In this document: positions 8,213 through 13,356 of the stretch, one piece after another
Numbering within the stretch: the first letter of the stretch is position 1
Layout: each line of letters opens with the position of its first letter
Source: a virus
DNA length: 27,655 bases
Virus record (IMG/VR): IMGVR_UViG_3300042885_000641
Span: 1-27,655 of that record
Direction: 5' to 3' (one strand)
Program-made: the position numbers and the translations under genes
The notes under the pieces: generated by a model
What the model was told of the DNA's origin: nothing
What the model saw: only the letters and a program-made list of their open reading frames with translations
The model's database searches: none

Positions 8213-8365
8213 TCATGACTTCTTCCTCTCTACATATCCATAGCTACCGTTAGGAAACTGAGTCTTTACGAGTTCGTAATCGGATGGATTGAACTTGCGG
8301 ACCTTGTATTTGTCGGGGTTCTTGTTAAGATCAGCCTTCTCGGGTTTCTTCTTCTCTTCAGTCAT
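8213..8365 (-). CDS. Small basic hypothetical protein, 50 aa
   Basis: An ATG at 8365 opens 50 codons to TGA at 8213. The product starts MTEEKKKPEKADLNKNPDKY and ends in a compact segment VKTQFPNGSYGYVERKKS. The start overlaps the end of the upstream gene by eight bases, as elsewhere in this run of small genes. The N-terminal half is low-complexity Lys/Glu. No function is recognised. The sequence ATGACCGATA at its 3' end recurs a few bases later as the start of the next gene. Confidence 0.6.
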   Translation of the reverse strand: MTEEKKKPEKADLNKNPDKYKVRKFNPSDYELVKTQFPNGSYGYVERKKS

Positions 8366-8564
8366 TCTCTTTAGTTTGGTACTCGTTAGCTTCTACATAC
8401 TCCTTACAAAATTCGAGCAGCCATTCCTTGCTGTACCCGGCTGAAATCATTAATCCGTTAAAAGCATCCATCACTTGCGTATAGTCGGATGATGCTGGCA
8501 TTTCTGCAGATAGCGTTATGTCGTAGTGTTCTAAGGATATCTTAGTCTTCTGATTCTTGAACAT
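8358..8564 (-). CDS. Hypothetical protein, 68 aa
   Basis: This acidic 68-residue protein (MFKNQKTKISLEHYDITLSAEMPASSDY, then MDAFNGLMISAGYSKEWLLEFCKEYVE) has a beta-type N-terminus and an amphipathic C-terminal helix. Small phage proteins with a 'GYSxExVxexf' helix near the end are common, but their function is unknown to me. It overlaps the upstream gene by 23 bases and the downstream gene by 8, so the set is very likely one operon. Confidence 0.65.
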   Translation of the reverse strand: MFKNQKTKISLEHYDITLSAEMPASSDYTQVMDAFNGLMISAGYSKEWLLEFCKEYVEANEYQTKEND

Positions 8565-8760
8565 CTTCTTTACTTTTAAGTTCTGATATGTACTTCTTAT
8601 AATTCGATACTTGTAGCCTCATAGAGACCATCTCTGCCCTTAGCTGCCCAATCATCTTGGTAGCTATCTCAAGCTCTTGCTCAAGCTGCTTCTTGCCCTT
8701 CTTAATAGGCTCTGTTATCTGAGTGGGGTAGTAACCCTGCTCGTCCATCTCTTCGCTCAT
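8542..8760 (-). CDS. Coiled-coil hypothetical protein, 72 aa
   Basis: After a short N-terminal region (MSEEMDEQGYYPTQITEPIK) the 72-residue product is one long heptad-like helix (QLEQELEIATKMIGQLRAEMVSMRLQ), which suggests a dimeric coiled coil. It starts in a four-base ATGA overlap with the previous gene and overlaps the next by 23 bases. No family or function is recognised. Confidence 0.65.
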   Translation of the reverse strand: MSEEMDEQGYYPTQITEPIKKGKKQLEQELEIATKMIGQLRAEMVSMRLQVSNYKKYISELKSKEDVQESED

Positions 8761-8939
8761 TTTTCGTCATTTACGGTGTTAAGGTATTCGAGTCCTGCTG
8801 CCTGGACTATTCTATCTATGTCATCATGCTTGCCGTAGTTACCCAGCTTTTGGATGGCAATCACTAAGGCATCGTGCAGTTTGTTGGCTACCTCCTTGTA
8901 TCCGAGTAGCTCGGTCTCTAAGCGTTCCATTTCGCTCAT
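8757..8939 (-). CDS. Small helical hypothetical protein, 60 aa
   Basis: I place the start at the ATG at 8939, which forms an ATGA overlap with the stop of the upstream gene; an in-frame ATG at 8960 would add seven residues but would lie well inside that gene. The product (MSEMERLETELLGYKEVANKLHDALVIAI, then AAGLEYL) is helical and acidic. Similar small phage proteins with a 'Y..va..L..al..a...lg' helix are common and uncharacterised. Confidence 0.65.
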   Translation of the reverse strand: MSEMERLETELLGYKEVANKLHDALVIAIQKLGNYGKHDDIDRIVQAAGLEYLNTVNDEK

Positions 8940-9103
8940 AGCTCGAAAGGTTGTGGGCATGGAACATCGATTGTCTCGGAAACAATCTTCTTAATAGATT
9001 CTACTATCTCTTCATTAGCGGTTTCGGCAGGAAGCTCGACAGAGACTCTTATGCCGTTTGCTCGCATGGTAATGCGGATAGGTTGCTTTTCCTGATCTGA
9101 CAT
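8936..9103 (-). CDS. Hypothetical protein, 55 aa, first gene of small-gene operon
   Basis: ATG at 9103 opens 55 codons ending at TGA 8936, where ATGA couples it to the next gene. The product (MSDQEKQPIRITMRANGIRVSVELPAE, then ANEEIVESIKKIVSETIDVP) has a beta-hairpin-like start and one helix. No function is recognised. It is the first gene of a seven-gene leftward operon. A weak -7-like TACCTTGC lies on the minus strand about 40 bases upstream, without a matching -33 box. Confidence 0.6.
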   Translation of the reverse strand: MSDQEKQPIRITMRANGIRVSVELPAETANEEIVESIKKIVSETIDVPCPQPFEL

Positions 9104-9240
9104 CTTATTGGTTGTTAGTGGTTTGAAGGCGCAAGGTACAAACTTTCCATAAAAGTTGAGTTAGTCACTTAAAAAAAAATATGGGGTATGCCCTACTTTT
9201 AGAAAAAAGCATTTCTTATCAACAAAGCTAATGTAGTACT
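9104..9240. other. Gene-free leader region of the small-gene operon
   Basis: No reading frame of substance is present. On the minus strand a short GGGCATACCC dyad is followed by a run of nine Ts near 9173-9181, which could be a weak terminator separating the operon from upstream DNA. Confidence 0.4.
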
Positions 9241-9345
9241 ATGACTGGATACGCATTGGATGCGCATTGTGCGCTGACCCCTCCATAGCCTCTGTAAATC
9301 AATACGTTGTCCGTGTAAAATCCGTGTAAACTTCGTGTAAACCTT
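9241..9345 (-). pseudogene. Decayed inverted copy of part of the replication-initiator gene
   Basis: Read on the minus strand, this stretch aligns with about 17370-17460 of the initiator gene on the plus strand. An 18-base block (9264-9281, reverse complement of 17421-17438) is identical, and flanking parts match with small gaps: the doubled TTACACG motif, GAGGnTAT, and the repeated CATCCAAT. The frame is broken by an inserted stretch and a single-base shift, so it no longer encodes protein. It may be the relic of an older initiator locus from another phage, or a duplicated origin segment. Confidence 0.65.
9311..9343 (+). repeat. Three tandem 11-bp iteron-like repeats
   Basis: CCGTGTAAAAT, CCGTGTAAACT and TCGTGTAAACC follow one another without gaps. 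The reverse complement of the same motif occurs twice at 11-bp spacing inside the initiator gene (TTACACG at 17373 and 17384). The helical period and link to an initiator gene suggest protein-binding iterons. Confidence 0.6.
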
Positions 9346-9481
9346 AAAAAACTTATACTCTATGCAGATTATAAATAGCCTCTAATCACTATATCCTACT
9401 TGTACAATCCCTATTTCTGCGGAAAACTACTAAAGAAAAAGTTTGGAAAGTTGTTTCCACCTCCTATATTGAACATTATAA

Positions 9482-9772
9482 TGTTATATACTTATTATCA
9501 GTTATAACTTAGTTAATAAAAAGAAAAAAACTAAAAAAAAAGAAAATCCCGAAGGCAATCGGATAAAGCTCTCTCTAAGCAACTATCTGCAATTAGGTAT
9601 GTCCATATACCAACCAAGGGGAGAAAGTCTCTTAGAATCGCTAAAAACTACCTTAGGCGAGAAGATAGCAGTCAGCCAGCATCAAGCTAATGGCTATACC
9701 CCAACTAAACACCCAACCTTAGCTGAGATAAGAGAAACATTTCGCTTTATCGCAATATTACGATGGATGTAG
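9482..9772 (+). pseudogene. Orphan reading frame, probably a gene remnant
   Basis: The plus-strand frame is open from 9482 to TAG at 9772. It has a Lys-rich low-complexity lead-in, then a protein-like sequence (RIKLSLSNYLQLGMSIYQP, ESLLESLKTTLGEKIAVSQ, HPTLAEIRETFRFIAILRWM). The only ATG start in the body is at 9599, giving 57 codons; most of the ordered sequence begins before it, suggesting a lost 5' end. It is isolated between gene-poor stretches, has no promoter I can see, and no family is recognised. It could be a short expressed gene. Confidence 0.4.
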
Positions 9773-10278
9773 TATACTCTTAGTGTATGCTGTGTTAAGT
9801 GATGTGGTGTAATGGAGATGGGGGAACTCCCACCCCACACCTCAAAAATGCGCGGGTCTTATGCTTGCATATCATATGCTCACATAGTAGTGCCAAAACG
9901 TCACGGCTTGGCGTTAACGTGGTTTCTATGATAGTTGAGTTTTGTAGGAAGTTAGGCGCGTAAGGGAACTCAAAACCCATACCCATACCCATACATAACC
10001 CTATAAACCCATAAATAACCCACTAAACCCTATAAACCCAAAACGAAAAATGCCAAAACGAAAATAAAAAAGCGCGCTAATTTGCCCATATTTCGGACTA
10101 TACTTAAAAGTATAACCACACAAAGAAACCAAACATACACGATAAGCCTATTTTAAGACGTTTTAAGCCACGTTAACCCTATCAACTATACATAGATATA
10201 CCAACGTGAAAGATAATCGATTGTAGGCCCGTAGTATTGCCCACAACAAATGTAGTCGTATTGGTATAAAACAATAAA
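9773..10278. other. Gene-free region with palindromes and C-rich tract
   Basis: No convincing gene is present. It holds a GCATAT-C-ATATGC palindrome at 9867-9879, an inverted repeat TATACTT-AA-AAGTATA at 10099-10114 that looks like an operator half-site pair, a TGGGG/CCCCA dyad near 9817-9835, and the C-rich repeats at 9976-10039. Together with the iterons to its left it is a candidate origin or regulatory region. Confidence 0.45.
9976..10039 (-). repeat. Degenerate CCCATA/CCCTATAAA repeats, G-quadruplex-forming on minus strand
   Basis: Eight CCC runs (starting at 9976, 9982, 9988, 9999, 10008, 10019, 10028, 10037) are separated by AT-rich spacers of 3-8 bases. The minus strand is thus a series of GGG runs, including GGGTATGGGTATGGG, that fits a G-quadruplex pattern. 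The right half contains two copies of AACCCTATAAACCC-like units. Confidence 0.65.
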
Positions 10279-10302
10279 GCCCTGGTAACTTAATACCAGG
10301 GC
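10279..10302 (-). terminator. Intrinsic terminator of the five-gene cassette
   Basis: A perfect 9-bp stem GCCCTGGTA/TACCAGGGC with a 6-nt loop lies 22 bases after the stop of the GP88-like gene. On the minus strand it is followed by TTTATTGTTTT, a good U-rich tail. Confidence 0.8.
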
Positions 10303-10324
10303 CTATAAACTTAAGCTAATAAGG

Positions 10325-11053
10325 TCAAGCAATAACGAAACCCGAAACGTCTTTTTTGGCGCGGCCCTTTGCCTTAAGCCCTAAAATAGTGGATCTATTT
10401 TCAAGCATTACAATATCTGAGGCGTCCCCGTCCACTACAGGACGATCCATATAAACGGCCGGTAAATTATTTTTGAACACGGCTGCAACGTTGGCGCCGT
10501 ATTGTAGCGCTTCGATACAGTCAAGCTCGTTATTTTCGGAACGGCTAAAAGTTAAAATATATTTAGAGTCCGCGTACTTTTTTACTTTGCCTAAAGTTTT
10601 GGTATAATCGTAAAAAATTAAGCCAGGCAATTCTAATACGTCTATATCGGTCCTATTTTTAATAATTGCTATAAAATCGAGGTCACTGGTACCGTTTAAA
10701 CGTATGGCTATTTTCGTCCCGTTCCTTTGCGCGCGCTTGCTTAAGCTTATTATTTCGTTGGTTAACTTATTAATGAAGCCGGCCCGGTCAAATAAATAAA
10801 AATCGGTCTTAAGTATACGGGCTTGAATGATCGAGCTATAAACGCCGGCTAATCCGGCCGTATTCAAACAAGCAATAATACAGGCCGCGGAGGCGTTCGG
10901 GCATACGTTTATACCTTTACTATTTTGGTCCGCCGGGCTTAAGTATAAAATATACGACTCAAGCTCATTTTTTGCAAGCTTCGCGTTGGTAGTTCCAGGG
11001 CTTAATAATTTACGGCCCTTAAAAATTGTACTGTAGTTTACATTGGTATTCAT
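10325..11053 (-). CDS. GP88-family phage protein
   Basis: This 242-residue protein resembles the 'gene product 88' family first seen in mycobacteriophages, whose function is unknown. The hallmark is the N-terminal cysteine cluster C51-x6-C58-x3-C62 in INVCPNASAACIIACLNTAG, after TNAKLAKNELESYILYLSP. The rest alternates strands and helices (KIAIRLNGTSDLDF, VLELPGLIFYDYTK, YILTFSRSENN, NVAAVFK), reminiscent of a barrel fold. The cysteines could bind a metal or iron-sulfur cluster, but no such activity is demonstrated. It is the last gene of a leftward cassette and is preceded by the leader AACCTATAAA...ACGATATGA shared with two upstream genes. Confidence 0.8.
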   Translation of the reverse strand: MNTNVNYSTIFKGRKLLSPGTTNAKLAKNELESYILYLSPADQNSKGINVCPNASAACIIACLNTAGLAGVYSSIIQARILKTDFYLFDRAGFINKLTNEIISLSKRAQRNGTKIAIRLNGTSDLDFIAIIKNRTDIDVLELPGLIFYDYTKTLGKVKKYADSKYILTFSRSENNELDCIEALQYGANVAAVFKNNLPAVYMDRPVVDGDASDIVMLENRSTILGLKAKGRAKKDVSGFVIA

Positions 11054-11077
11054 ATCGTTTTTAGTTTATAGGTTGAA

Positions 11078-11263
11078 TTAGTTATATAAAATTTTAGAGT
11101 CAACTATTTTAGATCCAGAATTTTGAATATATAAAATGTAGTTTTTAAAATGATCTTCGCTATTAAAGTGCTTTAAAATAGTTTTATATATACCGTAACT
11201 ATTTAAAATAGTTAATTGCGCTAAAATTATAGTTTTGGTCGGTTCGAGTATTATTGAATTCAT
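11078..11263 (-). CDS. Hypothetical cassette protein, 61 aa
   Basis: This 61-residue protein (MNSIILEPTKTIILAQLTIL, then YGIYKTILKHFNSEDHFKNYILYIQNSG) is Ile/Leu/Lys/Asn-rich and probably helical. No family is recognised. Its leader carries AACCTATAAACGAT before the ATG, the same element seen before two other cassette genes. Codon use (many ATA, TTA, AAA, GGC, GCC) differs from the replication genes to the right. Confidence 0.65.
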   Translation of the reverse strand: MNSIILEPTKTIILAQLTILNSYGIYKTILKHFNSEDHFKNYILYIQNSGSKIVDSKILYN

Positions 11264-11287
11264 TTTTTTTTTATCGTTTATAGGTTA

Positions 11288-11491
11288 TTAAATAGAATAT
11301 ACATTTAAAACATTTTTACAACGGCGGCGGCTAGCCCTTACTGTAAAATTGCCGCTATATTTTAGACTCCAAACACGAACGGCTATATATAAAGCCTGGC
11401 AATAATCGTCGTAATTACTATATTCATTGCGGGTTATAGCGTCTATAGTATATTTTTGGCCGCTAATAGTTGCATTTATGTACGTTATCAT
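11288..11491 (-). CDS. Hypothetical cassette protein, 67 aa
   Basis: This 67-residue protein starts MITYINATISGQKYTIDAITRNEYSNYDDY and has a basic C-terminus (RASRRRCKNV). The arrangement 'itkneysnyddycqalyiavrvw' suggests one amphipathic helix after a beta hairpin. I do not recognise it; it could bind nucleic acid because of the RASRRRCK patch. The leader AACCTATAAAATATAAACGATATGA precedes it (shared element), and spacing to its neighbours is about 25 bases. Confidence 0.65.
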   Translation of the reverse strand: MITYINATISGQKYTIDAITRNEYSNYDDYCQALYIAVRVWSLKYSGNFTVRASRRRCKNVLNVYSI

Positions 11492-11516
11492 ATCGTTTAT
11501 ATTTTATAGGTTAAAA

Positions 11517-11876
11517 TTATTTACAGTAGTTGTCGTATTTATACCCGGCCCTGTATACGTTACCGGCCTTATCTTCCTTATAAATAGGGCTAATTTTACC
11601 CAAAAAATCCCCGGTTCCTGTAGGCCCGCTAATTAATAAATACCCGTTATGATCTTGAAAAAATAGCCCGCTATCTTTTTTAATCTTATTAAATTGGATA
11701 TTCATTTGAACGCGCTTATTAAATTGACTTTCTTTTTGCGCGGCCCTGTGGTGCTTAAATAGATCGTTAATTACTTTTTTCATATCGTTGCTTTCTTTAA
11801 TAGTGTTTTTTACAGTTGCAGCCGGGTTAACATAGTAGCCAGGCATTACGGTTATAAAATCTTTGAAAATATTCAT
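11517..11876 (-). CDS. Hypothetical cassette protein, 119 aa
   Basis: This 119-residue basic protein has a helical, Lys/Arg/Gln-rich centre (KKVINDLFKHHRAAQKES, NKRVQMNIQFNKIKKDSG) and a beta-type C-terminal region (YLLISGPTGTGDFLGKISPIY, VYRAGYKYDNYC). SGPTGTGD resembles but does not match a Walker A loop, as it lacks GK[S/T] at the right place. No family is recognised. The start is four bases after the stop of the upstream 37-residue membrane protein. Confidence 0.65.
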   Translation of the reverse strand: MNIFKDFITVMPGYYVNPAATVKNTIKESNDMKKVINDLFKHHRAAQKESQFNKRVQMNIQFNKIKKDSGLFFQDHNGYLLISGPTGTGDFLGKISPIYKEDKAGNVYRAGYKYDNYCK

Positions 11877-11880
11877 AGCC

Positions 11881-11994
11881 TTAAAATTTAAAATTTGAAA
11901 ATTCTAATAAGATAGCCGCAATAAGCGGCAAAATGAATAGGGCCGCAAAAACTATATTTTCGGCGGTCCTTTGTTTGGTTGGTTGTGTTTTCAT
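11881..11994 (-). CDS. Small single-pass membrane protein, 37 aa
   Basis: First gene of the leftward cassette: ATG at 11994 lies about 20 bases after the -7 box TACCTTTG. The 37-residue product has a basic N-terminus (MKTQPTKQRTAEN) and then one hydrophobic segment (IVFAALFILPLIAAILLEF), typical of a one-pass inner-membrane peptide with N-in topology. It may be a phage-encoded membrane effector such as an exclusion or inhibitor peptide, but this is speculation. Support comes from its position after a good promoter and the amphipathic order of residues. Confidence 0.6.
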   Translation of the reverse strand: MKTQPTKQRTAENIVFAALFILPLIAAILLEFSNFKF

Positions 11995-12014
11995 GTTTTG
12001 TCGTTTTGTTTATG

Positions 12015-12044
12015 CAAAGGTATAACCGTTTTTTAAACTACAAA
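12015..12044 (-). promoter_or_regulatory. Leftward promoter of the GP88 cassette
   Basis: On the minus strand TTTG (12044-12041), an 18-base spacer and TACCTTTG (12022-12015) match the Bacteroidota housekeeping promoter pattern; the -7 box is perfect. Transcription would start near 12010, about 15 bases before the ATG at 11994. Confidence 0.75.
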
Positions 12045-12116
12045 ACTTTTTTCAAAAATTTTTCAAAAACTTTTTTTAGTCGTTTCGTTTCGAACTTTGC
12101 GGCATGCATGTACGCA

Positions 12117-12144
12117 ACACACACACACACACACACACACACAT
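12117..12144. repeat. (AC)14 dinucleotide microsatellite
   Basis: Fourteen uninterrupted AC units lie in the gene-free gap between divergent promoters. The surrounding 12045-12217 has no gene. Such a long dinucleotide tract is rare in phage DNA and would be prone to length change by slippage. Confidence 0.9.
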
Positions 12145-12217
12145 GAGTAACACAAGCCAACACCAATGCCTGGGAACAGCCTAAACACAGCACAAAACAA
12201 ATGGATCTTTTGCCAGG

Positions 12218-12377
12218 TTGACGAGCTGCTGACGATTGACGATTGACGATTGACGATTGACGAGCGGTTGACGATAAGTTGACGATATCTTGACGACTGA
12301 CGAAAAAAAAAGTTGACGAGCAAAAACAGCCTTGACGATACCAAATTGAGGATTTCTTGACGATTGACGACTGACGA
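12218..12377 (+). repeat. Array of 15 TTGACGA/CTGACGA heptamers
   Basis: Copies start at 12218, 12229, 12236, 12243, 12250, 12257, 12268, 12279, 12290, 12297, 12313, 12332, 12357, 12364 and 12371; five (12229-12263) are in perfect tandem. Start-to-start distances are mostly 7 or 11 bases. All are in the same orientation and the array ends 23 bases before the -33 box of the early promoter. Eight further copies lie in the next three genes (12466-13012). Candidate roles are binding sites for a regulator or initiator, or a self-spreading short repeat. Confidence 0.92.
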
Positions 12378-12399
12378 GAAAAAATATTTTTAAAAAAGA

Positions 12400-12431
12400 T
12401 TTGGTAGATAATTCAAAACCAGTTAGTATTG
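12400..12431 (+). promoter_or_regulatory. Early rightward promoter
   Basis: TTTG (12400-12403), a 20-base spacer and TAGTATTG (12424-12431) fit the Bacteroidota pattern with one change in the -7 box. The start would be near 12437, 17 bases before ATG 12454. The segment TATTGCAG and the CAAA[AC]AAC leader are shared with the promoter at 19183-19213. Confidence 0.7.
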
Positions 12432-12453
12432 CAGCATCAAACAACGAAACAAC

Positions 12454-12627
12454 ATGACAAACACATTGACGATTGACGAAATCAAAAGCATCCTTGCTTC
12501 TTTTGACTATGAGGAATGCCCATACGCTGAATGCAAGCGTATCAAAGCAGAGCTGAACGCCAATGGCTGGGACTGCGAATATGGTCTTGACGGATCTATC
12601 CATAGCGTTAAACCATTGACGATATGA
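12454..12627 (+). CDS. Hypothetical early protein containing heptamer-encoded LTIDE, 57 aa
   Basis: The first gene after the early promoter encodes 57 residues: MTNTLTIDEIKSILASFDYEE, then CPYAECKRIKAELNANGWDCE. Two tandem heptamers (12466-12479) encode Leu-Thr-Ile-Asp-Glu at the N-terminus, and one more encodes the last Leu-Thr-Ile before the stop. The protein looks like a small helical fold with three cysteines. The stop overlaps the next start (ATGA). No family is recognised. Because the heptamer sits at both termini, the gene ends may have been extended or overwritten by the repeat. Confidence 0.65.
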   Translation: MTNTLTIDEIKSILASFDYEECPYAECKRIKAELNANGWDCEYGLDGSIHSVKPLTI

Positions 12628-12785
12628 TAAGCAAACCCATCCACGCTGTGTTGACGATGTTAACCCCATGGGGCAAATACATCCTCGCTGACAAGCAATT
12701 TGTTGACGATAACCACTTGACGAACTACTCGTTGATGATGATTAAAAAAGGCTACAAAATAGTATCTACCGAAATCTTTAAATAA
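12624..12785 (+). CDS. Hypothetical early protein, 53 aa
   Basis: ATG at 12624 overlaps the preceding stop by four bases and opens 53 codons to TAA 12785. The product (MISKPIHAVLTMLTPWGKYI, then LADKQFVDDNHLTNYSLMMI and KKGYKIVSTEIFK) is a short mixed alpha/beta sequence, unrecognised. Three heptamers lie within it in different codon phases (12651, 12703, 12717), encoding VLTM, VDD and LTN, so the repeat is not confined to one frame. Coupled translation with the upstream gene is likely. Confidence 0.6.
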   Translation: MISKPIHAVLTMLTPWGKYILADKQFVDDNHLTNYSLMMIKKGYKIVSTEIFK

Positions 12786-12791
12786 AACCAC

Positions 12792-13064
12792 ATGAACACT
12801 TTACCTAAAAATTGGCTCGTGCCACGCTGTCGAGAAGCTATCGATCTTCTCAACTACTACAACCCTGATGCTGCCTTTATGCTGGAGCTTATGTACAAGG
12901 ATAGTGACGATGGGAGAGTTAAGCCCCTATATGACCATATAGGCGTTCTTGAGGGCGAGATATGGCCTTGGGTCTTAAAGCCACCAATGTGCGAGCTGCT
13001 GACGATTGACGAATTTAAAGAAAAAATCTACGATCCGTTTGTATTTGATTTCGATTTACCTTAA
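12792..13064 (+). CDS. Hypothetical early protein, 90 aa
   Basis: This 90-residue acidic protein (MNTLPKNWLVPRCREAIDLLNYYNPDA, then GRVKPLYDHIGVLEGEIWPW) has no family I recognise. Near its C-terminus two tandem heptamers (12999-13012) encode LLTIDEF, inside a 21-base block identical to 12222-12242 in the noncoding array. The end VFDFDLP is rich in aromatic and acidic residues, like an SSB-type tail or docking peptide, but this may be chance. It lies seven bases after the previous stop. Confidence 0.65.
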   Translation: MNTLPKNWLVPRCREAIDLLNYYNPDAAFMLELMYKDSDDGRVKPLYDHIGVLEGEIWPWVLKPPMCELLTIDEFKEKIYDPFVFDFDLP

Positions 13065-13113
13065 TATTACTAACTTTTTGAAAAAACAAGTCTCAATACT
13101 AACCCCTAAAAAA

Positions 13114-13353
13114 ATGAAGAAAAAGACCGTTTATGACTTCCTGATGCAGATGCCGCAGGATATCTCCTCAAAAGCATTGATAAATGCTAATAAGGAAGTT
13201 TTGGCTGAAGAAGCCGACAGTGTATGTGATGCCCTCGCCCAGGCTTTTGTATGGGAAAAAAGCCCTCAGGGCCATGATTATTGGGAGTCTATCTTCAATG
13301 CCTATGAGGATGACATCTCCGCTGACAATATGTTTGGCTCATCTCTAAATTGA
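13114..13353 (+). CDS. Hypothetical early protein, 79 aa
   Basis: I chose ATG 13114, preceded by an A-rich stretch (CTAAAAAAA) and matching where protein-like sequence begins (MKKKTVYDFLMQMPQDISSKAL). The upstream in-frame extension would overlap the previous gene and looks non-coding. The 79-residue product is acidic and helical (EEADSVCDALAQAFVW, then DYWESIFNAYEDDI). No family is recognised. It ends just before the next gene. Confidence 0.65.
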   Translation: MKKKTVYDFLMQMPQDISSKALINANKEVLAEEADSVCDALAQAFVWEKSPQGHDYWESIFNAYEDDISADNMFGSSLN

Positions 13354-13356
13354 TTG

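Noticed and set aside
9795-9992. Minus-strand 65-codon frame starting MGMGMG
   Set aside because: The start is translated CCCATA repeat and the rest has no ordered protein pattern or spacing to neighbours.
12218-12377. CRISPR array
   Set aside because: The repeats are 7 bp with irregular, mostly tiny spacings; there are no unique 30-bp spacers and no cas genes.
12063-12669. Two minus-strand reading frames over the heptamer array
   Set aside because: They consist mostly of translated repeat (VNRQSSIVNR, CVCVCVC) and run opposite to real plus-strand genes; low complexity with no protein-like signal.
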